In this document: in pieces, positions 34,449-46,898 of the stretch
Position numbering within the stretch: the first letter of the stretch is position 1
How the letters are laid out: each line of letters begins with the position of its first letter
Origin: Parasponia andersonii
Lineage: Eukaryota > Streptophyta > Magnoliopsida > Rosales > Cannabaceae
Direction of reading: 5' to 3'
DNA: 64,000 bases
Assembly (NCBI GenBank): GCA_002914805.1
Contig: JXTB01000014.1
Location: forward strand, 1,268,609 to 1,332,608
The notes under the pieces: generated by a model
Seen by the model: only the letters and a program-made list of their open reading frames with translations
Databases searched by the model: none
What the model was told of the DNA's origin: nothing
Program-made: the position numbers and the translations under genes

Positions 34449-35618
34449 TTAAGCTCCCTAATGAGGCTCATTTGGAGAAGATTTTGAGGTTGATTTCTGA
34501 GTCAAAGAAGCCAATTTTGTATGTTGAATGTGGGTGTTTGGATTCCAGCAATGAGTTGAGGAGGTTTGTAGAGCTTACTAGAATCCCTATTGCTATTACT
34601 TTGATTGATCTTGAAGCTTATCCTCTTTCTAATGATTTGTCTTTACAAATGCTTGCAATGGCTGGGAGTGTGTATGCTAATTATGCTATCGATAAGTGTG
34701 ATCTACTACTTGCTTTTAGGGTTAAGTTAGATGATGGTGTGATAGGGAAGCTTGACGCATTCTCTAGCCAAGCTAAGATTGTTCACATTGACATTGATTC
34801 GACTGAGATTGGTAAGAAAAAGCAACCTAATTTCTCTTTTTGTGGAGATGTTAAACCTACCTTAGAAGGAATGAATCAGATACTAGAGAAGAAAGCATCA
34901 AAACTTAAACTCGACTTCACTGCTTGGAGATAAGAGTTGGATGAGCAAAAAGAGAAGTACTCATTGAGTTTCAAGACTTTTGGGGAAGCTATTACTCATC
35001 AGTATGCCATTTACATTCTTGATGAGTTCACTAGTGGGAACGCAATCATAAGCACAGGTGTTGGCCAGAACTAGATGTGAGCAGCTCAGTTTTACAAGTA
35101 TAACAGGCCTCGTCAATGGTTGACATCAGAAGGATTTAGGGCTATGAGCTTTTGCTTACCTGCGACTATGAGAGCTATGGTTGCTAACCCGGATTCGATC
35201 ATCAGCGACATCGATGGCAATGGTAGTTTCATCATGAATGTTTAGGAGTTGGCATCTTTCCTTGCGGAGAATCTACCTGTGAAGATACTCCTCTTAAATA
35301 AATAGCATCTAGGCATGGCTGTTCAGTGAGAGGATCGATTCTACAAGGCTAACAGAGCTTACTCGTACCTTAGAGACCCCTTAAGAGAATCTAAGATATT
35401 TCCCAACTTGTTGAAGTTTGCTGATACTTGTGGCATACCTGCCGCATGTGACAAAAAAGGAAGAGGTTAGAGGAGCCATTTAGAAGATGTTGGATACTCC
35501 TGGCCCTTACTTACTAGATGTGATATTCCCCTATCAAGAACACATCCTGCCTATGATCCCAGCTGGTGGGACTTTCAAAGATGTGATAACTACGAGAGAT
35601 AGGAGAATAAAGTACTAG
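34449..35618 (+). pseudogene. ALS: Acetolactate synthase copy 2, 3' half
   Basis: Continuation of 27854-28575 after element 2. It reads [20 protein letters not shown], then [20 protein letters not shown] and [21 protein letters not shown] replaces a Gln codon at 34931-34933, further stops follow (near 35075 and 35245), and the herbicide-site Trp is TGA at 35327-35329. In the ThDP motif the Asp has become Asn (DGNGSF). A 2-bp loss near 35450 shifts the frame, then [13 protein letters not shown] and [11 protein letters not shown] follow, with the natural TAG at 35616-35618. No function is possible. Confidence 0.94.
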
Positions 35619-35701
35619 ATATCCAAGGATATTGATACCTATGCTTTCTGTCTGTATTTTTCTTCTCTTTTTTTTTGTATTATTGGGGCTTAGATCATAT
35701 G
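35619..35701 (+). other. 3' UTR of ALS copy 2, upstream part
   Basis: Matches the 3' UTR of copy 1 (ATATCCAAGGATA, GGCTTAGA-CAT-TG) up to CATATG, where element 3 is inserted. The match resumes at 46077. Confidence 0.8.
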
Positions 35702-36749
35702 TGTTAGTGCAAGATTGTGTTTGGCACCTTATAATCTTATTGTAATATAATGAATAATATTTAAAAGTTTTATTTCAGTTGTATTTTCAGTCTTGTGTAT
35801 GCATGTGTTATTCTGTGTAATTGTAATCCAAGACTGTTTTAACAAAACATTCAACTTAAGCAGTTGAAATTCTGAAGATCTTCTTCAAATTGGTTTCAAT
35901 GATTAGATGTTAAATCTGATGGTCTACTTGTCTAGATAATTAGCTTAACATGTATATGGTTGTTAGTTAGGAATTAAGCTCTTGTTTGTCAAAATTGTGT
36001 TTCAGAATATGTCATCAAGATAGCACCTTTAAGTTTGACTTTTTCAAGTGAAGTTTGAATTTGAGTGTCTTAACTATGTGACTGACTGTTAATCAAGATG
36101 CTAACTTTAGATGTGAGTTTATGTGATATATCGATATCACTGCATGTTTAAATATTACGATGATAATTGTCATTTGAGCTGAGTTACGATGTATTTTTTT
36201 TATATAAATTGGAAGCTTCTTTTTAGATGGCTTAAATCCTTTTACGTATTAATTTTAGAGAGATATTTGGTGATGCCTTCTTGCTTTATGAGCAAGTTTA
36301 TTTCTCTTAGAGTTTTGAGTATTTAGCTCTAAATATGTCATTTGTCCATAAAGTCTACCATTGATTCTACTGAGAAGATGAAGCTCCATGGCTATCTAAT
36401 TTCAAAAAGAAATAGCTTGTTCTTGTCGGAGCTGGGAAGCTCATCAATGACAGTTGAAGAAAGTTTAGCACAAGGTTGAAAAAGCAAATTTCATAGAGAA
36501 AATTAGAGTCCAAATCGATGACAAATTAAAAGAGAGTTCTAGATTTTTGTATAAGACTAGTATTTACACTCTATTCATATTTCTAGTGGATTATTTGCTT
36601 ATTGGACCAAGTTCTGTGGATGTAGATATAACTTGGTTATGTTGAACTACGATAAAAATTTGTGTCTCTTCTTTATGTTTTCTAATTATTTGTTTAAAAT
36701 TCTACAAATTGACCGTTCTGTCATGATAAATGAGTAGCTTGACTTAACA
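35702..36749 (+). repeat. Element 3 5' LTR
   Basis: It starts TGTTAGTGCAAGATTGTG and ends GACTTAACA. It pairs with 45001-46076 throughout, with scattered substitutions and small indels. Confidence 0.94.
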
Positions 36750-36751
36750 TT

Positions 36752-36763
36752 TGGTGTCAGAGC
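36752..36763 (+). other. Element 3 primer binding site
   Basis: TGGTGTCAGAGC lies two bases after the 5' LTR; the usual copia site is TGGTATCAGAGC. Confidence 0.85.
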
Positions 36764-36859
36764 GGGCATTGCTTGCTATATTTACTGAGATTTCACAGTT
36801 TCTAAGTCATGTTACTTTGTTTTGTTTGGAAATTGTGCTTTGTTTTGTGTCTTTCTGCA

Positions 36860-38580
36860 AAAATAAATCAGCTAAGAGAATGTGGATCTACCTCTAGACC
36901 ACTATTGCTTGATGGGTCAAATTATCTATATTGGAAAGCTAGAATAAGAGCTTTCTTGAAGTCCTTTAATGAAAGAGTGTGGAACTCCATTGTGTACGAT
37001 TGGTCACCTCCTATTGAAACTGATGAACAGGGTAAGAAATCTCTTAAACCTAAAAACAAATGGTCAACTATTGAATATAATTCAACTAATTGGAACTCTT
37101 AAAGAATTATTGCAATTATAGCCTCTATTAATATTCATCAATCAAAGTGATTTCAAATTGTACTATAGCTAAGGATGCTTGAGAAAAATTTGAAAAGAAA
37201 AATCAAGAAACTGAGTCAGTGAAACAATCTAGACTTAGAATGCTTATAAGTCAATTTAAAAATTTCCAAATGCTTGAAGATGAGACTATTTCAGATTTTC
37301 ATTCTAAGATTTGTGATATATCTAATGAGTCTTTTGCTTTGGGAAAAGTTTACACTAATACTATAATGGTTGAGAAAGTTCTTAGATCTTTACCCAAGAG
37401 ATTCAGATCAAAAGTTGCAACTATCAAAGAGTGCAGGAAGCTGGTGGATATTGACTTTGATGAACTCATTGGTCCCTTGATTACCTATGAGATGAATTTT
37501 AAAGTATAGAATAAAAAGAAGAAAAGCTCTGGTGTAGCATTGAAGATAGCTGATAAGATAGAGCATCTGATAGTCGAAGGGGATAAAGATTTGGACGATG
37601 AAACTTTAGCTATGTTAACCAAAAATTACTCAAAGTTTTTGAAGAAAAATATGAAAAAGTAGTTTTTGGTTAACAAAGTTCAGGGAGAAACATAGCTCAG
37701 CCTAGAGTTAATAGCACTGGAGCCAGATCTGACTGAGACTCTAATAACAGGTGGAAAGGAGTACAATGCAGAGAGTATAGTGGTTTCGGTTACATTCAGG
37801 TAAAATATGCAAATACTCTCAAGAAAAAGGAAAATGTAGTGAATGCTACTTGGAGTGAGAGTAAAGAAGAAATAGAGGATCAAGAAAAGGACATTCATGT
37901 AATAAGCAATTTTGAGGCATTTGCTGCAAAATCCAAAAAGAGAGATCAACATCCAGACAGTCATCTCAATTGTTCTAATAGTGACCTATCTCATGATGAG
38001 AATGAAGTCTAGTTGTTAGACCCTATAAGATACTTATTAAAATATGTATGATTAGTGGTTGAGAATGGCAAACAAAGTCAGAGTTCAAGAAGCTCTCATA
38101 TGTAGCCTCAAGGAAGAAAAGAGAGCATATGAGGAAATGCTTACTAATTTGAGAACAAGACTGTAGAATTCTCAGGATCAGCTTGTCAAAACTCAAAAGG
38201 AGCCTTATGAATCCAAAAAAAGGTGTTGTACATGCAAAAGGTCAGAGAAATTGAGTCAAATACCTGAAGTTGGACAAAATCCAACAAACAAATCAAGTCT
38301 GGAGTATACAAGAGTGAGTTCTATCTCTTAAAAAACAATACTACAGTATAATCCTTTTAAGTTCAGAAGGAAATTGAATCTGGACATTGGTGAATGTTCT
38401 AAGCCTCATCCTCAGGTAAGAAAGTTTATATTGATCTGTTACTTTCATGGAAAAACATGTCACACTCGACCAAAGTGTTACAAATTATTGAATTTTTTGA
38501 GAAAAAGAGCTAAGTTGAGCATAAGAAACAATGAAATATATGAAAAGAAGGTTAAACAAGTTTGGATTCCTAAGCAAATG
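36860..38580 (+). pseudogene. Element 3 gag
   Basis: It begins near LRECGSTSRPLLLDGSNYLY (36870), the start of the copia Gag (UBN2-like) domain, with WKARIRAFLKSFNERVWNSI. After stops near 37102 and 37180 the stretch 37219-37509 reads QSRLRMLISQFKNFQMLED and KVLRSLPKRFRSKVATIKE, a strong Gag pattern. A later segment carries the zinc knuckle CYFHGKTCHTRPKC (about 38418-38460), in which one of the usual Cys is His. At least five in-frame stops occur. Confidence 0.85.
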
Positions 38581-38589
38581 AAATGTCAT

Positions 38590-39770
38590 GTAGCATGTAC
38601 TTTACTAGTTGCATATAATTCAGAAAATTGGTATTTTAATAGTGGATGCTCACGATATATGACTAATGGATCTATTACTATTGGTGATGGCAAAAAAGGG
38701 GCCAAGTTCTTGGTTTTGAAAACTTGTATATGTAGAGACTTCCAAAACTTAAAAAAGTGTTGCCAATAGAAGGACTAAAGGGAAATTTGATCAGCATCAG
38801 CCAAATGTGTGATGACCACCTTTCTATATAATTCAATCAAAAGACTGGCCAAGTGATGAACAGAAGTGGTGAATGCATATTGATTGGTCACAGGTCAAGT
38901 GACAATTGTGGTACTCTCAGTAATGCCAAAACATATCTAAGAATATATCTGACAGAAACTGAATTGTGGTATCAAAAACTTGGTCATCTCAATTTCAGAG
39001 ACATGATCAAAATCACCAAATACAAAACTGTATAAGGCGTTCCAGTCCTCCAATCTTCAAAAAATCCTATTTGTGGACCATATCAAATGGAAAAGCACAC
39101 TAGGAGTCGACATAAGTCAGTTCAACACCTTATGACAAGTAAGTGTTTGGAATTCATCCACATGGATCTCATGGGTCCTATTCAAACTGACAGTATAGCT
39201 AGAAAGAGGTACATTTATGTGTGTGTTGATGATTATTCTCGTTTTACATGGGTTGATTTTGTCAGAGAAAAATCACAATTTTCAGGTATTCAAAAAACTT
39301 GTCATAAGAGTGCAAAATGAGAAACAATGCAAAATTAAAAGATTGTTAGAATTAGAAGTGATCATAGGAAAGAATTTGAAAATGTCTTATAATCTAACTT
39401 TTGCAATGAATTGGGTATTTCTCATGATTTTTCAGCTTCCAAGACACTTGAGCAAAATAGGGTGGTTGAGAGAAAGAACAGGACCATTCAAAAGATGGCC
39501 AAGATCATGTTGAATAACAAGAAGGTTCCAAAAAAGCTTTGGGCTAAAGTTGTAAACACAGCTTGCTATCTTAGCAACCGTGTGTATTTGAGGCCAGGTA
39601 CAAGACAAACACCCTATAAGATTTGGAAGGGTAAGAAACCTAATCTTCATTACTTGCATGCATTTGGATCAAAGTGCTATATACTTAATGATAAAGAACA
39701 CTTTGGCAAATTTGATTCAAAAAGTGATGAAGGTGTGTTTGTTGGATATGTTCTGAACAGTAGAGCTTAA
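38590..39770 (+). pseudogene. Element 3 protease and integrase
   Basis: The protease site reads WYFNSGCSRYMTN (about 38630), where the catalytic Asp of DSGCS is Asn. Integrase starts with ELWYQKLGHLNFRDMIKI (the HH part of the zinc motif), then HTRSRHKSVQHLMTSKCLEF, IHMDLMGPIQTDSIARKRYI with the first catalytic Asp, and VCVDDYSRFTWVDF with the second. After a frameshift comes EQNRVVERKNRTIQKMAKIM with the catalytic Glu, then YKIWKGKKPNLHYLHAFGSK and GVFVGYVLNSRA, ending at 39770. Frameshifts near 39310-39410 split the core. Confidence 0.88.
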
Positions 39771-40069
39771 AGAGTCTACAACATTCGTACTCAAACAGTT
39801 ATGGAATCAATAAATGTTTTTTCTGATGACAAAAATAATTTTTCTATCACTGATCTATCACAAAAAAATAAGATAATTATATTAATAGAACAAGTGATAG
39901 AAATGTTCAGATAAGTGATACATCAGCTGGAACTTCAAATTTAGGTGATACAAGTGGTGAACAAGTGCATGCTCATCAAAAAGAGCCTAAGAGAGGACCA
40001 TCTTCATGGAACCAATAGGCTCATCCACTGGACAAAGTTATTGACGACCCTAGTGACATTCTGGTCACT

Positions 40070-41620
40070 AGAAGAAGACACATAAGTAAGGTAAATCATA
40101 TCTATTACCTATCATAACATGAGCTGAAAAATGTGAAAGAGGCTTTTGTTGATAAACATTGGATCTTGACTATACAGGAAGAACGTGAGCAATTTATTAG
40201 AAATGATGTGTGGACATTAGTTCCTAGGCTAACTGATAGTAATATCATTGGAACAAAATGGATCTTTAAGGATAAAACTGATGAGTTTGAAAATGTGGTT
40301 AGAAATAAAGCTAGGCTTATTGTTCAAGGATATACACAAGTTGAAGGCATTGATTTTGATGAGACTTTTGCACCAGTTACTAGATTAGAATCTATTAGAT
40401 TGTTTTTAGCCATTGCTTGTATGTTGAATTTCAAAGTCTATCAAATGGATGTCAAAAGTGACTTTCTAAATGGAATTTTAACTAAAAATATCTATGTAGA
40501 ACAATTTGCAGGTTTTGAGGATTCACATCATCTAGACCATGTATACAAGCTCAAACAAGCTTTAAGAGCTTAGTATGAGAGGCTGATCACTTATTTTCTT
40601 GACAAAGAATATCATAGAGGTGGGTCAGATAAAATATTTCTCATCAAAAGGTTTGAAATAGGTATAATTTATGCTCAAATTTATATAGATGATATCATCT
40701 TTGGCTCAACATGTGAGAAATATACTCATGATTTTGTTAAACTAATGCAGTCTGAATTTGAAATGAGTATGTTTGGAACTAAATGTATTTTTAGGTCTTT
40801 AAATCAAATAACATAATAATGGCATTTTATCTCACAAGAAAAGTATGCTAAGTCCATTGTCAAAAAGTTTAGTTTAGATACCTTAAAGACAATAAGAACT
40901 CCAATGAGCTGAAACATCCAATTTATCAAAGATGAAAAAGGAATCAACATTGATCACACGCTATTTAGAAGCATGATAAGTAGCCTGTTATATCTTAGTA
41001 CTAGCAGACCCGACATCTGCTTTAGTGTTGGTGCTTGTGCTCAATATCAGACAGATCCTAAGGAGTCACATCTTGCAGCTGTGAAAAGGAATCTCAAATA
41101 TATGAATGGCACATCAGACTTTAGCATTTGGATGATCAAAGACACTAACCCTTTTATTGTAGGGTTCTGTGATATTGATTGTGTAGGAAGCCTTAATGAC
41201 AAGAAAAGTACTTTAGGTGGATTTCTACCTAGGAAACAATCTTGTTGCATGGCACAATAAAAAGCAAAATTCCATATCACTCTTTATAGTTGAGGCCGAA
41301 TACATTGCAGCAGGTAGTTGTTATACTCAACTCCTTTAGATGAAATAAATGCTTAGTGATTATGGAATCAAGCTTAATACTATGACTATCTTTTGTGATA
41401 ATACAAGTGCTATAAACATTACAAAAAATCATGTTCAGCACTCTAGGACAAAGCATATAGACATTAAACATCATTTTATTCATGATTTAGTTGAGCATAA
41501 ATTAGTGTTCATAAAACATGTTGAAACAGAAAAATAATTAGGTGACTTGTTCACAAAAGCCTTTGAAGCCCCAAGATTTGAATCATTGCACAAGGCTATT
41601 AGAGTTTGCTCCATTTCATA
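40070..41620 (+). pseudogene. Element 3 reverse transcriptase and RNase H
   Basis: The stretch 40133-40573 reads REQFIRNDVWTLVPR, IIGTKWIFKDKTDE, KARLIVQGYTQVEGIDFDET, FAPVTRLESIRLFLA and VYQMDVKSDFLNG, all diagnostic of copia RT. After a stop the active site IYIDDIIFGST follows (about 40680). RNase H begins SLLYLSTSRPDICFSVG (40973 on) with GFCDIDCVGSLNDKKSTLGG and ends with HSRTKHIDIKHHFIHDLVE, a stop at about 41535, then LGDLFTKAF. Multiple single-base stops show inactivity. Confidence 0.9.
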
Positions 41621-41639
41621 GAGAGTTTATCATCCTATA

Positions 41640-43080
41640 TTGAATGATTTAGTCTTATATATCTTGTAAAGTCAAGGAATACTCGGTGTGTGTGTCTGTG
41701 TTGTGTAGTTCAAGTGACTATGAACCAATGATTACTGAACTGTCTTATCCCTGATCTATCACTTATATTTCTGATGTGTTGGCTAAAATTCAACTTGTGA
41801 TTTTTCTTACTTATTGATCTTAGTCACTATGACTAATATGCTTTAGCTTGTCTAGATTTAGTAGATATTATGCTCTTCTGACTAGACAGATTTAGTATAG
41901 ACTTGTGACATATGTGCACCTAGATCAGAAAGGGCTACCTCTCATCAGGTGTGAAAGCTAGTCTTAAGTAATCATTTAATTTATAATGACCCTTATGTCT
42001 TGAATAATCTACCAAGGAAGAGAGCTACCCTTTGGGAAGTATGCAGCCACTAATTTAATACATTAGAGTGGTAAGATTCCTCATATTCAAAATGAACAAG
42101 AAAAATAGAAAAAAAAAATAGGGAGAAAGAAAAGAGTGATCTAGTGCAGGAAAACCAATGTGCATATACCAGTGTACATAAAAAAAGTCTAACTATAAAG
42201 AGTGGTCATTAGAAAAAGACAAATTAAACCACTAAGCGTGGCCTGCAGCAAGAACCAAATCTAGTAGTTTCATATACACATACAATGTATATGTGTCTCT
42301 TGTCTATGTGTGAATAAGTTAAGTTAATAAGATCAATAACATCTGCTAAGTCTTTTCAAGATAATCATCAAGTCTCACATATACGACGTCAATTTGAAAG
42401 GATAATCAGTTATTGACTTCTGCCACATACTTGATCGCTGTACAAACACTCATTTATATTTTCATCCTCCATACGATGAGTTGAGTGAAAGTCTTTGAAT
42501 TGCAAACACACACACTAATTGTTCTTTGATCTTACTTAATATACTTGGCTAAATCAAATACAAAATGATTTCTCTCTTGTCTTAAAATTGTATGATAATT
42601 TGTCACTAAATTGCTCAAATTCATGTTCACCTCATAAATTTGTTATATCATGCTCAGTGAATATCTTGCATGTTGTCTAAATGCTCTGTTAACTTTGTTA
42701 TACAAAATTTTGATTGTGTCTGTTTTAATAGTTTATCTACTTGATTTCACAAACACAATTGTCGTTTGTGTTCGCTCATTTCACATATTTGTTGTTATTT
42801 CTAAGTACATCACAATAATAATAATAATAATGATATAAAAAAAATCAGGGAAATATTTTCGAATTTTAAATTTCTTATTTTTTTCCTTTTATTTTCAGTT
42901 TGGAGCCTATTTTAATCTTTGTTCTTATTATTTAGTTTTTTTTATTATTTCTCTCTCATCCTCACTGTTTATCTTCTTCCTCATCTCTCTCTTCTCCATC
43001 TATCTTCTTTATCTGTTTCCTTAATCATCGCTTAATCTCTGCTTGTGGCTAGTGTTTTTCCTCATTCTCTTTTTAGCAAA
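41640..43080. other. Element 3 spacer between RNase H and envelope-like region
   Basis: 1.4 kb of AT-rich, non-coding internal sequence. No gene is recognised. A short (AAT)n run lies near 42812-42831 and CT-rich sequence near 42940-43020. Confidence 0.6.
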
Positions 43081-44760
43081 CTCAACGGTAGATAAAATCG
43101 AAGAGGTTCATCCTCTTTTGGAGGCATCTACTTCTCTTTCAGCTAGACTTTTAATCAGGGCATGAAAATCAACCCTCTATAAATCCTCCAGTAACTACAA
43201 ATCTTCTGTCGAAAAAGAGAAAAAGAGCCGCATCTAAGAAGAAATTGTCTAAGAAAGTTTCAAAGAAGACAATGGACTCTAACACTAGTTCTGACAGTAT
43301 ACCAAAACGTTTTGACAACCCTCTTGATACAAGTGTTCTAGCAGGCATACCTAGTGCTAACATTAAAGAAGCTAGTTCTATCTCTCAGGCAAAACCACCC
43401 TCTAAATCGACACGAGCTCTAAGTTCTAACAAGCAAGATGTTGGTTCTGACAATCCTCTTTCCATTCCAGCAAATGCAAAAGTGGTCATGAATGCAAAGG
43501 ATACGAATCATACTACTGGCTCTGACATACCTGATGAACTAGTGCCCATTTCTATTCTAGCCAAGTCAATGAAATCACAAAGAGGTGGTGCTCAATCGAA
43601 GCCTTATTCTTCTCCCAAGCCAACTCTTAAGAAAAAAAGCTTAGCAAAAGAAAAAAGGAAAGCCAAAGTGAAAACACCACATACTACAACTCCCTTGTCA
43701 CCCGAGATCAAGACATTGTTCAAAAAAGTGTACAACTTCTCCCTTTATACTGAAAATATGCAATCTCATTATAAGACTTTATGAGCGAAAGTCGTTTTTA
43801 TCCCGAGAAGGAGGTGAAGATCTCTGACTTCAAAGAATGGGGACTATCAATGTTGATTGCTGCAAAAGGGTAGGTTAACATAGTGTAGCACTTAACTCCT
43901 CCATACCTCACAATTGTCCTAGAGTTCTATGCCAATACTGAGAAATCAATCAATGATCCTAACCATCCAATGTTCTCCAAGCTACTCTCCAAATGAATTC
44001 ATGAATGGAGCACTAATGAAACTACCTACCCAATTGACAATAAAGACCTTTCAGAACCACTGTGAGAGTGGTTAAAGTATTACTATGGCCGCTGCTCCTC
44101 CAGTCTCTGAAGAGTTAAAGAGTTTGTGTCTCAAGCTCAATTCTTGGTAGTACAAGCTGTTTGCCAAATGTGAGGAAGTAATTCAAGCTGCTAAAATTGA
44201 TGCAGTTCAGAGACAGTGTTAGACACAGGATTGCCTAGTGAACGGATGATGGCTGCCAAAATGGCTAGTATTGAGAGTCTTCTTCAAACTATGATCATTC
44301 ACTTTTCAGATTACCCCCATTGCCTATTCTATAATTGTGCTAGATGATTCCACTGCTCTAACTTTGACTCCAATTATAACTCAGGGGGAGCCTATTCATC
44401 CTGTCCCAATAGCACCAGATACACCACTATCAATCCCTGATGCCTTTTATCTGAGTGGGATCGCAACTACTTACAGGGAACCTATGTCTCCCATCACTCA
44501 GGGGAAGCAACCTAAAGGTAGCACAGCCATTCCAACTTTAGTGGAAGAAACCAAGATTGTATCCATTGCTACTGGTGAATTTGATGCATCTAGTCCAGAT
44601 TCTGATGCATCTCTGAACACTCTTCTAGCCAATCTACCACCTTTGTAGACCACAACATGTTCTCAGCCTGGTTCCACAAAGCTTTCGAAGAAAAAGCCCG
44701 AATTAGATTTTGCTAAGCCTTTTCTACCTACTCAAAAGTCATCGAGGCTTGCATCTTTTT
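43081..44760 (+). pseudogene. Element 3 envelope-like region
   Basis: The region between pol and the 3' LTR, expected in Sireviruses. The stretch 43245-43784 is Ser/Lys/Pro-rich (KKVSKKTMDSNTSSDSIPKR) with a basic cluster KPTLKKKSLAKEKRKAKVK. After a stop it continues with FKEWGLSMLIAAKG and VLEFYANTEKSINDPNHPMF, resembling the conserved core of plant Sirevirus envelope-like proteins; 44337-44648 is another open piece. Such proteins are called envelope-like mainly by position and length. No signal peptide or clear membrane segment is visible here, and their role is unproven. The frame is broken several times. Confidence 0.6.
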
Positions 44761-44984
44761 AGCTTTTTCCTTTTATTCATTTGTCTGTCAGTTTTTCGCC
44801 TCCTTCATGTTCAAAAAGAGGGTATTAGTGGTTGGTTTGTTTTTATGGTTTAGTTTTTATGTTGTCTTGAATTATGCTATAGTTTTTCTATTGGTATTTC
44901 TTGTTGCATGTTCTACAGGTGGAAGACTTGTAGTTGTTTTAAGTTTTTAATTTCTTCTTTCTTGGGGGTTTTAATCATAAAGAT

Positions 44985-45000
44985 GCCAAAAAGGGGAGAT
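44985..45000 (+). other. Element 3 polypurine tract
   Basis: CCAAAAAGGGGAGAT directly before the 3' LTR. This sequence and position are typical of Sireviruses. Confidence 0.85.
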
Positions 45001-46076
45001 TATAAGTGCAAGATTGTGTTTAGTACCTTATGATCTTATTGCAATGTAATGAATACTATTTCAAAGTTTTATTTCAGTTTTATTTTCAGTTTTATGTATG
45101 TATGTGTTATTCTGTATAATCATGCTTCAAGATTATTTTGACAAAGCATTCAACTACAGCAGCTGAATTTCTGAAGATCTTCTCTAAACTAGTTTCAATG
45201 GTTAGGTATTAATTCTGATGGTTAGCTTGTCTAGACAATTAGCTTAACATATTCATAGTTGTCAGTTGGGAATTGAGCTCTTGTTTGTCAAAACTGTGTC
45301 TCAGAATATGTCATCAAGATGGCACTTTTAAGTTTGACTTTTTCAAGTAAAGTTTGAATTTGAGTGTCTTAACTGTGTGACTGATTATTTAATCAGGATG
45401 CCACCTTTAGATCTGAGTTTGTGTGATACATCTGCATCACTATATGTTTAGACATTGCGATGATAACTGTCATTTGAGCTGAGTCACGATGTACTTTCCT
45501 ATATAAATAGAAAGCTTTTTTCAGATGGCTTAGGTCCTTTTGTGTATTACTTTCAGAGAGATAATTGGTATGGCCTTCTTGTTTTATGAGCAAGTTTCTT
45601 CCTCTTAGAATTTTAAGTATTTAGCTCTAAGTATGTCCTTTGTTCATAGAGTCCACCATTGATTTCAGTAAAAAGGTGGAGCTCCATAGCTACCTGATTT
45701 CAAGAAGAGATAGCTTGTTCTTGCTGAAGCTTGGAAGCTAATCAATGGCAACTGAGGGGAGTTTAACACAAGGTTGAAGATGCAAATTCCATGAAGAAAA
45801 TTAGAGTCCAAATCGGTGACAAACTAGAATGGAGTTCTATATTTTTCTATAAGACTTGTATTTGTTTGTATAAAAAAAAAACTTATATTTGTACTCTATT
45901 CATATTTCTAGTGGATTGTTTGTTTGCTAGACCAGATTTCGTAGATATAGACACAGCCTAGTTGTATTAAACCACGATAAAAAGTTGTATATCTCTTCTT
46001 TACATTTTCTAACTGTTTGTTTAAAGTTTTACAAATTAAGCATTCCGTCATCATAAACGAGTAGCCTAACTTAACA
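45001..46076 (+). repeat. Element 3 3' LTR
   Basis: It starts TATAAGTGCAAGATTG, so the canonical TG of the 5' LTR start is changed to TA here. It ends CTTAACA and is 28 bp longer than the 5' LTR. One difference is an extra segment around 45860-45890 with an A-run. Confidence 0.93.
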
Positions 46077-46513
46077 ATGTGCAATGCAATATTATTCCAT
46101 TGTGCTTACGTGTTATGATTTAGCGTATGTATACATATAGTTTAGGTTGTTCTACGTAATTAAAATTTATCACGCACATCTTCTTATGGTAAAAGTAGAA
46201 AGAGAAACGTAATAAATAATGTGTATTTATTGTTTTTTTTTCAATTAATCAAATTATGATAACTATAAAATAATAATTTAACGACTAAAAAGAACACCTA
46301 TAGATAGATTAAAAAAATACTTACTGGATTATGAGCCATATATATATGACCATTTCCAATATATTTATGGTAAGAAGGGTGTAATAATGCTAAATTTAGA
46401 AGTGCGACTCTATTGTTACCCCCTTTTCCTCTTTCTACTCTTTGATCCTTTTTCTAAAACTACACAATTTAATAATATTTAAAAGATAACCACTACTTTC
46501 TACACCTTCATGT
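46077..46513 (+). other. 3' flank of ALS copy 2, downstream part
   Basis: Non-coding. It matches the 3' flank of copy 1 in two blocks: 46082-46130 (ATTCCATTGTGC, TTATGATTTAGC) and 46350-46410 (TTTATGGTAAGAAGGGTGTA). About 180 bp between the blocks has no counterpart at that position in copy 1. Confidence 0.65.
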
Positions 46514-46522
46514 TTTCCAAAA

Positions 46523-46898
46523 GGGTTAACCGTAAAAACAAAAAAAAAAATCCAAAGTTTGGCATTTCTGCAATTTAAACCTTGAATTTTAATTTCTGTA
46601 AAAACAAATATCTCTACATTTTGAAATTCTAAAAATTTGTACTATTCGTCCTTCTTTTGTCCACTTTATATTAGTCTAAACGATATTTTTTTAAAATATT
46701 TTAACTATTTGAAAACAATAATAACATAATATGGTTCATGAATTCGTAATTTTTTAGGGAATAAATTTGTTAAAATATGGATAAAGGATACAAATTTTTT
46801 AAATTTCAAAATATGGAAGTATTTTTTTGCAAAAACTAAACCTCATGGTTTAAACTGAAGAAAGGCAAAACACGAGAGTATTTTTTAATAATTAACTC
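46523..46898. mobile_element. Mutator-type MITE with perfect 9-bp target duplication
   Basis: A 376-bp non-coding element flanked on both sides by TTTCCAAAA (46514-46522 and 46899-46907), a perfect 9-bp target duplication as made by Mutator-like transposases. The ends are inverted repeats (GGGTTAACCG and, in reverse, GAGTTAATTA), and the inverted similarity continues inward for over 60 bp, for example GCAATTTAAACCTTGA against CAGTTTAAACCATGA. No coding capacity is present, so it depended on a transposase elsewhere. Confidence 0.88.

Larger units (their letters stand above)
35702..46076 (+). mobile_element. Sirevirus-type Ty1/copia retrotransposon in the 3' UTR of ALS copy 2 (element 3)
   Basis: A 10,375-bp element with LTRs of 1,048 and 1,076 bp. 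The flanking 5-mers ATATG (35697-35701) and ATGTG (46077-46081) are a target duplication with one change. The primer site is TGGTGTCAGAGC, a one-base variant of the usual tRNA-Met site. Domain order gag, protease, integrase, RT, RNase H is that of Ty1/copia. A 3.3-kb region after RNase H with an envelope-like ORF, and the GGGGAGATT purine tract, are features of the plant Sirevirus (Maximus/SIRE) lineage. All coding parts carry stops. Confidence 0.93.
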
